From assembly GCF_004345245.1 (NCBI RefSeq), contig NZ_SLUQ01000004.1, positions 434,001-498,000 of the forward strand: 64,000 nt of DNA. The letters are read 5' to 3'. This document shows, piece by piece, positions 9,176 through 18,351 of this stretch (within the stretch, counting starts at the first letter, position 1; each line of letters starts with the position of its first letter). This stretch comes from Rhizobium sp. BK251. GTDB taxonomy: Bacteria > Pseudomonadota > Alphaproteobacteria > Rhizobiales > Rhizobiaceae. Both the position numbers and the translations under genes were made by a program. The notes under the pieces are model-generated. The model was not told the origin of the DNA. It saw only the letters and a list, made by a program, of their open reading frames with translations, and did no database searches.

Positions 9176-10375
9176 TCAATAGTTTTTTTTGCGTTGCAAC
9201 AATGTGACTGTTTTGGAAGCGCGGTGTTGCTGGGCATCCTCGTATAGATCGAGCAAAGCTCGGCCCGCGCTTGTAATGGAATACTTGTCTGCAACCAGCG
9301 CTTTGCCGTTCGCAGCCATGCGTGCCAGATCGGTTTGTTCCATCCCCGAGGCCTGTTTCAGGCTTTGCTTCAGGGATATTACATCCGTTCGTGTCCTCAG
9401 CGCGGCACCGGCCGCGAAACCTTCCGGCAGATTGCATTCCTCGGTCATGATTACGGGCAGGCCTGCGCTCCACGCCTCGAGCACCGTCATGGGCAGGCCC
9501 TCGCTCTTCGAGGGCAGCACGAGAACGCTCGCATTGGAAAGCGACCGGTTCTTGTCCAGACCGTATTGCGGTCCCGGGAAATGGATATTCCCGAAGCGGG
9601 CATACAGCGCCGCGATCCTCTGCTCGAAACCGGCAAGGCCGTCGTTCCAACCGCAGAACACAAGCTGCGAGCTTTCCCTGAACGTCTTGTCGCTGGCACA
9701 GAGCGCCTCCCAGGCATCGCAAAGTTCGCGACAACCCTTCTTCTCGTGAATACGCCCGAAGAAAAGGAAGATCCTGCAATTGTCGAAGCCTGGCCGCCAC
9801 CAGGATGGCCTTTGCTTGTCGTTTTCGATGGGTAGCACGTAGTTCGGGATGATCTTGACCGGTTGATCGGTCAGGAACTCCGCCACATCCTTCCGCTCCT
9901 TTGCCGTCAGAAGATGAATGGCATCGGACGCCCGCAGAAAGCGATCATGATAGAGCTTGGAGATGAGCTTCTTCAGAAGCGGCGAACGAGCGCGGATCCA
10001 GGGCTCCAACATGCCGTGCGGACTGACAACATAGGTGCCTCCGGTCAGAATTGACCAGAACCACACCGACAGACAATGAAACTGCCAAATGCCGTGGACA
10101 TGGACGAGATCGGGTCTCTCGCGCAGAAGGGAGAAAAACACAAGAGGCGAAAAACCGAGAATGCTCGGCCCCCACGCCCGATGCGAGGTCATCGACACGC
10201 CATTCCAATAGGGAGCGTCTGTGCTGAAGTGCTCGTCCTTGAGCGTGACGACGGAGATTTCGGTGGAATTGTCTTTCTCGAGATAGAGAGATTGCAGTCG
10301 CGCGGACTCGGCAACGCCGGCCCCATTGCGGGATATAGTGGCTATCGAAAAGCAGACCGATAACTTCTTGTTCAT
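9176..10375 (-). CDS. Glycosyltransferase family 4
   Basis: 399 residues. The glycine-rich acceptor loop GAGVAESARLQSLYL, the DLVHVHGIWQFHCL segment and VVSPHGMLEPWIRAR are typical of GT4 sugar transferases of exopolysaccharide clusters. The donor domain has FLFFGRIHEKKGCREL and a canonical EX7E motif in SEGLPMTVLEAWSAGLPVI. The start ATG at 10373-10375 lies beside an AT-rich 186-base gap (10376-10561) that splits the glycosyltransferase run and could contain an internal promoter. The C-terminal end (LLQRKKNY) is lysine/arginine-rich. Confidence 0.88.
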   Translation of the reverse strand: MNKKLSVCFSIATISRNGAGVAESARLQSLYLEKDNSTEISVVTLKDEHFSTDAPYWNGVSMTSHRAWGPSILGFSPLVFFSLLRERPDLVHVHGIWQFHCLSVWFWSILTGGTYVVSPHGMLEPWIRARSPLLKKLISKLYHDRFLRASDAIHLLTAKERKDVAEFLTDQPVKIIPNYVLPIENDKQRPSWWRPGFDNCRIFLFFGRIHEKKGCRELCDAWEALCASDKTFRESSQLVFCGWNDGLAGFEQRIAALYARFGNIHFPGPQYGLDKNRSLSNASVLVLPSKSEGLPMTVLEAWSAGLPVIMTEECNLPEGFAAGAALRTRTDVISLKQSLKQASGMEQTDLARMAANGKALVADKYSITSAGRALLDLYEDAQQHRASKTVTLLQRKKNY

Positions 10376-10561
10376 ATTTCTTTGCCGTCGATCCCTATTG
10401 CCGTCGGATTTTCGGATAGTAATTGGGGCCGCTAACTCCGTCGATCTTGCTATTACGCTTCCTGCTCTTAAGGTTACTTCCTAACAACCCATATCTATCA
10501 TGTTTTTTCCGGTCGACTTATAATCCAATTGGGTCATTACCTTAGCCAAAGGTACTCACGA

Positions 10562-11659
10562 CTATTCCATCTGCACGAATTTGGCGGCAGCCTCAGCAAA
10601 GCGAGCGCTATCCGCGAGCGGCAGGAAGGACTTCGAATTCTCGGCCATTTCGCGCCACAGAAGTTCATCGCGGGCGATCAGCTTCATGAGATAGGCAAGC
10701 CCTTCGACATTCGTCGGTTCGAAGATGAAGCCGTTCACGCCGTTGCGGACGAGTTCGTCGCGGGCGCCGCAGGCAAGCGAAACCATGACCGGGATCGACA
10801 GCGCCACCGCCTCGGCGACAACCTGGCCGAACTGCTCCTCCGTGCTCGGCAGGACGAGAGCGAGGGACTGCCCCACCGCATCCGAGATCGCCTCGGTCTG
10901 TAGGAAGCCGGTGAACTCAACGAGATCCGCGATGCCAAGCTCCGCGGCGAGTGCCTTCAACTCCTCCAGGAGAGGGCCGGAGCCACAGATCTTCAGCCGC
11001 CTCTCTCGCGTTTGCCGGAAAGCGAGCGCAAACGCCCTCAGCGCGGTGTGAATGTTCTTCTTGGCCACCAGCCGTGCAACGATGACGAAGGGTCGCTCGG
11101 CAAAAGCCGGGACTGAAAAGCTGCACTGGGCGCGGAGGCGGGCGACGTCGATGGTGTCGTATCCTGCCCGGATCTGCTCGGATCGAAAGCCGAGGAAACG
11201 CAAATAGTCCTGCGATCGGTCGCTCGCGGCGAGCACGCCATTATAAGGAAGCAGATAGATCGCCTTCAATATTTCGCGGGAGAGCTGGCGCGGCTTGTCG
11301 TCGAACTTCGAGTCGATCATCAGGTAGACCCGCCGCCCCATCAGGCGCAGCAGTGCGGCAGCAAGCAATATATAGCCTCGGTCGTAGTTGCAGACGAAGA
11401 CATGCCGCGCTTTGGCTCGGCGCACGAGACCGGCCAGCTTCTTGAGAAATGACAGTGTCCCGAAGGCCGACCGCTCCTCGAAAAGCGTCACCACCCGTGC
11501 GCTGTCACCCGCTCCCTTCTTCCAGTCATACTCGTTGCTGTCGCCGAATATCTCGGCGCCGATCACCTTTCGGTCCGGGCCGAAGTACATCTGTGCCGAC
11601 TCCAGCCTGTCGTAGTGAGGCGGCCCGAGATTGTCCCAAAGGAAGATAGTGGCGCTCAT
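10562..11659 (-). CDS. Glycosyltransferase family 4
   Basis: About 365 residues. MSATIFLWDNLGPPHYDRLE at the start is typical of this group; the donor domain has RPFVIVARLVAKKNIHTALR, LKICGSGPLLEELKALA and the EX7E motif in PSTEEQFGQVVAEAVALSIPVM. A 13-codon longer form from a GTG is possible, but the ATG has AGAGGG at a workable distance and matches the family N-terminus. It lies between the wcaI-like gene and the 186-base gap, in the same direction. Probably adds one sugar of the repeat unit. Confidence 0.86.
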   Translation of the reverse strand: MSATIFLWDNLGPPHYDRLESAQMYFGPDRKVIGAEIFGDSNEYDWKKGAGDSARVVTLFEERSAFGTLSFLKKLAGLVRRAKARHVFVCNYDRGYILLAAALLRLMGRRVYLMIDSKFDDKPRQLSREILKAIYLLPYNGVLAASDRSQDYLRFLGFRSEQIRAGYDTIDVARLRAQCSFSVPAFAERPFVIVARLVAKKNIHTALRAFALAFRQTRERRLKICGSGPLLEELKALAAELGIADLVEFTGFLQTEAISDAVGQSLALVLPSTEEQFGQVVAEAVALSIPVMVSLACGARDELVRNGVNGFIFEPTNVEGLAYLMKLIARDELLWREMAENSKSFLPLADSARFAEAAAKFVQME

Positions 11660-11755
11660 CCAGGCGAGCCCTCTTGCAACACGTTCTGCCTCCTGCACGA
11701 CATCTCTACTCTCTCCATCCGTCGCAAGGACAGGTACCGGCCGAAGGACGGAGCC

Positions 11756-13054
11756 CTATTCGCGCGCAGGCACGGCTCCTACCAGCGCCGCAAATTCGGC
11801 GATGCCGATGCTCTTCGAAAGCCGGCGGGAGAGCGACAGCCGCAGCTCCGCCCTGTCTTGCACGACACCGCGGGCCGCTCGTTCGATTGCGGTCGCCAGC
11901 TCCTCTGCATCTCCCGGCGCAATCAGGATCGTCGAACCTCCGAGGAAGTTCGCGAGCTCCGTTTCCGGCTCTGCCGTCACGACGATCTGCTTGCCGCTTG
12001 CAAGCATGCCGCCGAGCTTCGAGGGCAGCACTAGGTCGGCCGCCCCCCTATCTTGGGGAAGCGCATGAAGATCGGCCATGTTCAGGAATTCGTTCAGCCG
12101 GGCATAGGGCTGGAAAGGAAGGAAGCGCAGATTGGGAAGATGTCCATACTGACTGACGAGATCGTCCTTGACCGGCCCCTCGCCGGCGATCACGAACTTG
12201 ATATGAGGTCGCGAAACCGACAGTCGCTCCGCAGCATCGAGGAGGACATTCAACCCCTGCTTGGCGCCGATATTGCCCGAATAGAGCACGATGAAATCAC
12301 CGGCGGCATAGCCAAGTTCGTCGCGGTAAGAGGTATCGCCTTCCAATGGAAAGATATGTTCCAAGTCTACCCAATTGCGTAGCACCGCCAGTTTTTCGGC
12401 CGCAATGCCCTTTTCGGCGAGCTTCTGCCGCATGCGCTCCGAGATCGTGATGATCCTGTCGAAATTGCGCAGGACGAGCCGTTCGAAGCCATAGGCAAGT
12501 CCCGCCAGCCACTTCGCCTTTCCGAGGTGGCCGACAGCGAAGGCCGCGTCGACCTCGAGGTCCTGCACGTGCAGGACGGTCTGGGCGCCGACGAGGGAAG
12601 CGGCAAGCAGTGCGACAGGTGACGCAAAGAGCGTCGGCTCGACACACATCACCGTATCGGGTCGCCGCCTGAGGATCTGCCAGAAGACAACGGGCGCCGA
12701 ACTCAGGGCGAAAGTCAGCGGCGCGATCAGCCGCCAGACACCGCCCATGCGCCGCCGCAGCACGAGAGGCGTGCGGTACACCCTGACGCCGCCCTCCGTG
12801 CCCCGGCCATAGCGGTTGCGAAATCCCTTGGGGACCGCCCAGCCGGGATAATGCGGCGGGCATGTCACGACCGTGACCTGCGAACCAAGAGCCGCCAGGT
12901 GCTCGGCAATCTCGCCGGTGTAGCGGCCGACCCCCGCCATCTCGGGTGCATAGTTCATGCCGTATATGAGGATGCTATGGCTAGTAGGCTGGGAAGCGAC
13001 CTGCCGCGGAATCACGATGGATTCCGGCGAAGGGGCGACAGCCGGCTGCGTCAC
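11756..13054 (-). CDS. wcaI: WcaI-type glycosyltransferase (GT4), fucosyltransferase candidate
   Basis: 432 residues. After about 25 poorly ordered residues comes SILIYGMNYAPEMAGVGRYT, followed by VTVVTCPPHYPGW, GVRVYRTPL and HVQDLEVDAAFAVGHLG, a signature set of the WcaI colanic-acid family. The donor domain includes FIVLYSGNIGAKQGLNVLLD and DLVLPSKLGGMLASGKQIV. WcaI is thought to act with GDP-fucose in colanic acid assembly, and this gene is coupled to fcl: its GTG start overlaps the fcl stop as GTGA. Fucosyl transfer is therefore a reasonable, untested assignment. Confidence 0.86.
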   Translation of the reverse strand: MTQPAVAPSPESIVIPRQVASQPTSHSILIYGMNYAPEMAGVGRYTGEIAEHLAALGSQVTVVTCPPHYPGWAVPKGFRNRYGRGTEGGVRVYRTPLVLRRRMGGVWRLIAPLTFALSSAPVVFWQILRRRPDTVMCVEPTLFASPVALLAASLVGAQTVLHVQDLEVDAAFAVGHLGKAKWLAGLAYGFERLVLRNFDRIITISERMRQKLAEKGIAAEKLAVLRNWVDLEHIFPLEGDTSYRDELGYAAGDFIVLYSGNIGAKQGLNVLLDAAERLSVSRPHIKFVIAGEGPVKDDLVSQYGHLPNLRFLPFQPYARLNEFLNMADLHALPQDRGAADLVLPSKLGGMLASGKQIVVTAEPETELANFLGGSTILIAPGDAEELATAIERAARGVVQDRAELRLSLSRRLSKSIGIAEFAALVGAVPARE

Positions 13055-14022
13055 GCTGCCGTTCCTTGCACGCGTTCGGCGTAATTGCCGTCCAGAAACG
13101 CCTGGTAGGCATCGGCGAGGCCGTCCTCGAGCGAAATACGCGGATACCAGCCGAGCCCACGCAGGCGTTCGGCACTCATCAGCTTGCGCGGCGTTCCATC
13201 CGGCTTGCTGAGGTCATGAACGATATTTCCTTCGAAGCCGACGACCTTGCAGACCAATTCGGTCAGCTCGAGGATCGTCACGTCGCTGCCCGACCCGATA
13301 TTGACGTGCACTGCATCGGAATAGACCTTCATGAGGTGCACGCAGGCATCCGCACAATCGTCGACATGGATGAATTCGCGGCGCGGCGTGCCCGTTCCCC
13401 AGACCGTGACGGACCTGGAGCCGGACATCCTGGCATCATGCGCCTTGCGCAGCAGCGCCGGGACGACATGGCTCGACTTCAGGTCGAAGTTGTCGCCGGG
13501 ACCGTAGACATTCGTCGGCATGGCCGAGATGAAGTCTCTGCCATGCTGCTTGCGATAGGCCTGGCAAAGCTTGATCCCGGCGATCTTGGCAATCGCATAC
13601 CACTCGTTGGTCGGCTCGAGCGTCCCGGTAAGGAGAGCCTCCTCGACGATCGGCTGGTTCGCGAACTTGGGGTAGATGCACGACGAGCCGAGAAACAGAA
13701 GCTTTTCCACGCCGACCACATGGGCGCCATGGATGATGTTCGCTTCCATCATCATGTTGTCGTAAAGAAAATCGGCGGGATAGCTGTCGTTTGCAAGAAT
13801 GCCGCCAACTTTTGCCGCCGCCAGGAAGATCGCATCCGGGCGCGTCTTGTCGAGCCAGCTTTCCACTTGGTCCTGGCGCGTCAGATCCACCTCGCGCCGG
13901 TCGACAGTCAGCACAGTGCAATTCTCCTGCGCGAGCCGTCGAACGATCGCCGAGCCGACCATCCCCCTATGGCCGGCAACCCAGACTCTCTTGCCCGAGA
14001 GATCGTAGATCGCGTCAGGCAT
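13051..14022 (-). CDS. fcl: GDP-L-fucose synthase (GDP-4-keto-6-deoxymannose epimerase/reductase)
   Basis: 323 residues, the usual length. This is an extended short-chain dehydrogenase: NADP-binding [14 protein letters not shown] at the N-terminus and the catalytic YxxxK as YAIAKIAG near residue 140. Segments [27 protein letters not shown] and [18 protein letters not shown] are characteristic of GDP-fucose synthase. It converts the product of Gmd to GDP-L-fucose with NADPH. The start overlaps the gmd stop by eight bases (ATGCCTGA), so the two steps are translationally coupled. Confidence 0.97.
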   Translation of the reverse strand: MPDAIYDLSGKRVWVAGHRGMVGSAIVRRLAQENCTVLTVDRREVDLTRQDQVESWLDKTRPDAIFLAAAKVGGILANDSYPADFLYDNMMMEANIIHGAHVVGVEKLLFLGSSCIYPKFANQPIVEEALLTGTLEPTNEWYAIAKIAGIKLCQAYRKQHGRDFISAMPTNVYGPGDNFDLKSSHVVPALLRKAHDARMSGSRSVTVWGTGTPRREFIHVDDCADACVHLMKVYSDAVHVNIGSGSDVTILELTELVCKVVGFEGNIVHDLSKPDGTPRKLMSAERLRGLGWYPRISLEDGLADAYQAFLDGNYAERVQGTAA

Positions 14023-15115
14023 GGGCCAGGCCCTTGTTGTTTGCGGGAAGGGGAACGTTGCGGGCCATGACCTTCAAGTCTTCGCGGATCATTTCGTTGA
14101 CGAGCTGGTCGAGATTCGTCTCATGCGTCCAGCCCAGCACCTCGTGAGCCTTGGTCGGGTCGCCGATCAGGAGATCGACCTCGGTCGGGCGGAAATAGGC
14201 CGGATCGATTTCGACGACGGGTCGACCTGTCGTCGTGTCGTAGCCCTTTTCGTCGACGCCCTCACCCTTCCATTCGAGGGTCGTCCCGACCCTAGCAAAT
14301 GCCTTCTCCACGAAGCTGCGAACCGTGTACGTTTCGCCGGTTGCAAGCACATAGTCGTCGGGCTGTTCCTGCTGCAGCATCATCCACATGCCGCGCACGT
14401 ACTCGCGGGCGTGGCCCCAGTCGCGCTTTGCGTCGAGATTGCCGAGGTAGAGCTTTTCCTGGATGCCGAGGTGGATGGCGGCGGCCGCGCGCGTGATCTT
14501 GCGCGTCACGAAGGTCTCGCCGCGGATCGGGCTCTCGTGGTTGAACAGGATACCGTTGGAAGCGTGCAGCCCGTAGGCCTCGCGATAATTGACGACGATC
14601 CAGTAGGCATAGAGCTTCGCCGCAGCGTAGGGGCTGCGCGGGTAGAACGGCGTCGTCTCGCTCTGCGGAACGGCCTGGACCTTGCCGTAGAGCTCGGATG
14701 TGGAAGCCTGGTAGAACTTCGTCTTGTTTACAAGGCCGAGCAGGCGGATCGCTTCAAGAATGCGCAGCGTGCCGATGCCATCCGCATTTGCGGTATATTC
14801 GGGGGTTTCGAAGCTCACTGCCACGTGGCTCTGCGCCGCGAGATTGTAGATCTCGTCGGGCTGAACCTCCTGGATGATGCGGATGAGGTTCGTCGAATCC
14901 GTCATGTCGCCGAAATGGAGGATGAAGCGCGGATCCTCGACATGCGGATCTTCGTAGAGATGCTCAATGCGGTTCGTGTTGAAAGACGACGACCGCCGCT
15001 TGATGCCGTGGACCCTGTATCCCTTTTCAAGGAGCAGTTCCGAAAGATAAGCGCCGTCCTGGCCGGTCACCCCGGTAATCAGTGCGACTTTGCCGTTGCT
15101 CTTGATACTGCTCAT
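14015..15115 (-). CDS. gmd: GDP-mannose 4,6-dehydratase
   Basis: 366 residues. The Rossmann motif is [19 protein letters not shown], followed by the family-specific [19 protein letters not shown]. The catalytic region STSELYGK...[12 protein letters not shown] contains the Thr/Tyr/Lys set; [20 protein letters not shown] and [16 protein letters not shown] are also diagnostic. The enzyme makes GDP-4-keto-6-deoxy-D-mannose, the precursor of GDP-L-fucose. It is the first gene of the minus-strand run gmd-fcl-wcaI-glycosyltransferases-wcaF, so the promoter of the unit should lie in the 15.1-15.6 kb gap. A fucose-containing polymer is implied. Confidence 0.97.
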   Translation of the reverse strand: MSSIKSNGKVALITGVTGQDGAYLSELLLEKGYRVHGIKRRSSSFNTNRIEHLYEDPHVEDPRFILHFGDMTDSTNLIRIIQEVQPDEIYNLAAQSHVAVSFETPEYTANADGIGTLRILEAIRLLGLVNKTKFYQASTSELYGKVQAVPQSETTPFYPRSPYAAAKLYAYWIVVNYREAYGLHASNGILFNHESPIRGETFVTRKITRAAAAIHLGIQEKLYLGNLDAKRDWGHAREYVRGMWMMLQQEQPDDYVLATGETYTVRSFVEKAFARVGTTLEWKGEGVDEKGYDTTTGRPVVEIDPAYFRPTEVDLLIGDPTKAHEVLGWTHETNLDQLVNEMIREDLKVMARNVPLPANNKGLAHA

Positions 15116-15585
15116 TCGATGGACCCCTGACTCTCTTCAGCTACAATCATTAAGACAAACACACGAAAAGCGACTCGACACCGGAAGCGAATGCCCCGAA
15201 AGGCAAAGCTTATCTGAAGATATACTTGGTCCCCACCCCAATACCCATCATATACCCACCGACGGAAAGCCACCTTTCTGCGGAAGCATTCCGCAATTTC
15301 GATACCGCCCGCACTCAGTCGGCGACGTTGAGCGCCTATCTCCTCCCGAACGCGCTCGACAACACGCCAAACGTGCAAGAACACACAACCATGCGCGGCG
15401 CAGAATCCTCGATCTCAGTGAGAAATGCCACCATGTTCGATCCCTCACCGCAAGTCTACGACAGCATCACTCTTTAGACGACTTACCCATATGGCTTACG
15501 CGTTCAGACATCGACATAAGCTTTTCTGCAGCGCTCCATAAGAATTCCATGGCATAACTTTGCATGATGCTTATCGCGGCGCAAC
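15116..15585. other. Intergenic region upstream of gmd, no supported gene
   Basis: About 470 bases before a possible 60-codon ORF, and 698 bases to the co-polymerase gene. The open frames on both strands have shadow-like composition (rich in Arg, His, Ser). The promoter of the gmd unit is expected close to 15120-15200, but I see no convincing pair of hexamers. Confidence 0.5.
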
Positions 15586-15768
15586 ATGAAATCCAAGTAT
15601 ATTATTGATAGATTGTCTAAAGTCGAAAATCTGCAACACGCCGACGAACGAGAGTATTATCAAGCGCAATTGAGGGCGTCACAAGAGATCGACTTACAAC
15701 TTGCGAAGTTGCATCCCGCTGCTGTTCGGTTCTATTTTGGTGCAGTGCAAAATGCGATTAAACGGTAA
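15586..15768 (+). CDS. Possible small protein of unknown function
   Basis: A 60-codon frame with natural-looking composition (MKSKYIIDRLSKVENLQHA..., charged and helical, ending FGAVQNAIKR), AT-rich third positions unlike the neighbouring genes, and no clear Shine-Dalgarno sequence before the ATG. It lies alone between gmd and the co-polymerase gene. I do not recognise a family. It may be a genuine small, AT-rich gene or chance. Confidence 0.3.
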   Translation: MKSKYIIDRLSKVENLQHADEREYYQAQLRASQEIDLQLAKLHPAAVRFYFGAVQNAIKR

Positions 15769-15813
15769 CAACACCGCCCACGCTGTCCGGCAATTTCTTT
15801 GCAAAATCGATGA

Positions 15814-18009
15814 TTATTCGGCCGCTATAGGCATATCGCGACCCTGCAGCGTCTCGTCTGAGCGTTCGCGTGATTCGTATTTCCGCGCATCGACCTTGTT
15901 CAGGATCACGCCGACGCATTTTTCGGCCACCACCTGAGATTGTGCAAGCGCATCACGCACCGACGCACGCTCGGTACGCGGTTGATCGACGACAAGGATA
16001 AAAAGATCGACCTCGTTGGCGACCGCGCGGGCATCGACGACAGCCGAGATGGGTGGCAGGTCCAGGATGATGTAGTCGACGCCCGTCCGGGCCTGCGAAA
16101 GCAGCTGCTTGAACATCGGCGAGGCGAGCAGCTGCGACGAATTCGGAAGCTGACGCTTCAGGGCGGCCGGAATGAATCGGAACCTCGCCGTCGGATGGAG
16201 CGTCTCGACGTCAGCCAGCCTGGCTTGACCCAAGAGAACCTCGACGATGCCGGCGCGCGCATGCGCCATGAGCATGCGCGTCGCGCTCTTGTTGCGCAGG
16301 TCGCAGTCGATGAGGAGCGTCCGGTCGCCCTGGCTGGCGAGAAGTGAGGCAAGGTTGCTGGCCATCCAGGAGGCGCCCTCACCCGCGAAGGCCGAGACGA
16401 TCCCGATCACCTTCGGAGACTTCGCGCCCAGGAAGAGATCGACGGCAATCTTGGCGCTCCTCAATGTCTCCGAAACGGGCGAGAACGGGTTATCGGCGGC
16501 ATAGGTGCCGAGGCTGCCGCCCTTGGCGGAGACCGGTGGCGCGGTTCCAAGGAAATCGAGGCCGAGCTCATCGGCGACCTGCTTCTCATTGCGGAAATAT
16601 CTGCGGCGCGTCTCGAGATAGGCTGCGAGAACCATTGCAAGCGTTCCGCTGAAGATCACCGCCATGAAAAGCACGAGCTGGAGGCGTGGAAAGCTCGGCC
16701 TCTCCGGCGCCTCTGCAAACGAGATGATCCTGGCATTCGTGACCGGGAAGGATTCCTGCTGGATCGACTCCTGGTAGCGGTCCAGGAATATCTGGTACAT
16801 GTTCCTGTATGTGTTTTCGGTGCGCTCGAGCTCACGCAGCTCGACGTTGTTCCTGTCGTCATTCTCGCTGTTGCCCGTCGCCTTGGCGAGCGTCGCGGCA
16901 AGCTCGTTCTCGTGCGACTGGGCCATGTCGAGACTGCTGCGATAGCCATTGGCCACACGGTTCAGCTCCTCGAACATCAGCCGGGCGTAGTCCTGCATCT
17001 CCTGCCGCAGCCTGACCGCCTGAACGTGATCGGCACCGTACTTCTTCGAGATATCCGCCTCACGCTTGGAGGCGTCGAGGTACTTGGTGCGGAGCTGCTT
17101 CGAAATCGAGTCCTGCAGCACGTCGTTCACGACGATGTCCGCGCGGCCGGAGTCTATGACCGCCTTGAGGCTTTCATACTTGGCCCGCGCTTTAGCTGTT
17201 TCGGTGCCCGCGTCGACTAGGGCGGTGCTCAACTCCTGCAGCCGCTGGTCGGATAGCAGCTCGGTTCCGGTTCTGACCAGGCCGTTCGCGGAACGGTACC
17301 GCTCCACCGCAAGGTCCGCCTGGCGCGTCTTCTCGCGCAGGTCTTCCACCCGCTCCCGCAGCCAGTTGCCGGCCAGGCTCATCGATTCATAGGTCGAATT
17401 CACGCGGTCGGCGACATAGGCTTCGCCAAGGGCATTCGCGATCTTCGCCGAAAGTTCAGGCGAGGTCGACGCAAAACGCAGGTCGAAGATATAGGATTGC
17501 GCCACGCGCGTGATCGTTGCTCCGTCCTGAAGCTTGGCGATGGCATTCTGGCGCAGACGCGCCGGATCCGTTTCAGGCTGGGACCCCGTTCCTGAAAGCC
17601 AGCCAATCGCGATATCGAGAAGCGAATCCCGGGACGACATGAACTCCTCGTTCTGCGTCAGGTTCAGCTTGTCCACCACGGCGCCGCCGATCACCTTCGA
17701 GCGCATTACTTCAAGCTCGCTCAGGAGGCCGCCGTCGGTTTCCTCCGGCGTTTCGGATTGTCCGGCATATCTGTTGATCAACGGGCCCTTGCTGACATCG
17801 AGGAAGAGCGTCGCCTGGGCGGAATACAAGGGAATTGCGACGCGACTGTAGATCAGGCCGATGAGAATGCCGACCGCTATGCAGGCGAACATCGGTTTCC
17901 AGCGACGGCGGAAGAGTGCGACGATATTGTCGATGTCAATGCCGTCAAACCCGGCGGATTCCGTCGCTCTCCGGGTCCTGCGATGTATATCTGTTCTTCC
18001 TGACGCCAA
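15814..18009 (-). CDS. Wzz/Wzc-like polysaccharide co-polymerase with degenerate tyrosine-kinase domain
   Basis: 731 residues, starting at TTG (CGAGG seven bases upstream). The order is a Wzz domain with a first membrane helix near residues 38-55, a long coiled periplasmic region, a Pro-rich EAPERPSFPRLQL segment, a second helix (FMAVIFSGTLAMVLAAYLE), then a BY-kinase-like domain. The Walker A site reads SAFAGEGASWMASNLA, where active BY-kinases have GEGKS/T, so the ATP-binding lysine is replaced by alanine. The A' motif (LLIDCDLRN) and Walker B (YIILDLPP) remain, and the C-terminus (RSDETLQGRDMPIAAE) has no tyrosine cluster. It should set polymer chain length; kinase activity is doubtful. 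Confidence 0.92.
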   Translation of the reverse strand: MASGRTDIHRRTRRATESAGFDGIDIDNIVALFRRRWKPMFACIAVGILIGLIYSRVAIPLYSAQATLFLDVSKGPLINRYAGQSETPEETDGGLLSELEVMRSKVIGGAVVDKLNLTQNEEFMSSRDSLLDIAIGWLSGTGSQPETDPARLRQNAIAKLQDGATITRVAQSYIFDLRFASTSPELSAKIANALGEAYVADRVNSTYESMSLAGNWLRERVEDLREKTRQADLAVERYRSANGLVRTGTELLSDQRLQELSTALVDAGTETAKARAKYESLKAVIDSGRADIVVNDVLQDSISKQLRTKYLDASKREADISKKYGADHVQAVRLRQEMQDYARLMFEELNRVANGYRSSLDMAQSHENELAATLAKATGNSENDDRNNVELRELERTENTYRNMYQIFLDRYQESIQQESFPVTNARIISFAEAPERPSFPRLQLVLFMAVIFSGTLAMVLAAYLETRRRYFRNEKQVADELGLDFLGTAPPVSAKGGSLGTYAADNPFSPVSETLRSAKIAVDLFLGAKSPKVIGIVSAFAGEGASWMASNLASLLASQGDRTLLIDCDLRNKSATRMLMAHARAGIVEVLLGQARLADVETLHPTARFRFIPAALKRQLPNSSQLLASPMFKQLLSQARTGVDYIILDLPPISAVVDARAVANEVDLFILVVDQPRTERASVRDALAQSQVVAEKCVGVILNKVDARKYESRERSDETLQGRDMPIAAE

Positions 18010-18351
18010 TTTCTAACCTCGGTATTGTAAATCAATCACCGCAATACGTATGGAAACACTGATAGCACTGAATATCATCGCTTCAATTCGGTCACCTTAG
18101 TGCAAAGATCGTTGGCGTACCAGACAGAGTTTTTGCGCCAAGTCTCGCGTTTCTTCGCGGGTCCGGCCGCCGCACGCAAGTATTGCAACCACACAGCTTA
18201 TGTCGATCGGGACGCGAGCAGACGGCGAACAGTTACGATCGAAACCCGAATCCCCGTGCAGGCCGGGTTGACACTATGGTAAAATAAACATTCTAATTTA
18301 GCGAAACGCTATATAAAAAATCTTCCTTCGCTGACACGGGCGCCCGCTGAT
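18010..18351. other. Divergent intergenic region between co-polymerase and methyltransferase genes
   Basis: 342 bases with no gene. It separates the minus-strand co-polymerase from the plus-strand methyltransferase and contains one good plus-strand promoter candidate at 18268-18297. The last 60 bases are AT-rich and include a short inverted repeat, TAGCG-AAA-CGCTA, just after the -10 region. Confidence 0.6.
18268..18297 (+). promoter_or_regulatory. Sigma-70-type promoter candidate for the methyltransferase gene
   Basis: TTGACA at 18268-18273 and TCTAAT at 18292-18297 are separated by 18 bases. Transcription would start near 18304, giving a leader of about 48 bases that contains the TAGCG/CGCTA inverted repeat, a possible operator. 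Confidence 0.45.

Noticed and set aside
15090..15557. Open frames on both strands upstream of gmd (including one ending in an ATGA overlap with gmd)
   Set aside because: Composition is shadow-like (many Arg, His, Ser, Phe) and no ribosome sites are present; the overlap is probably chance.
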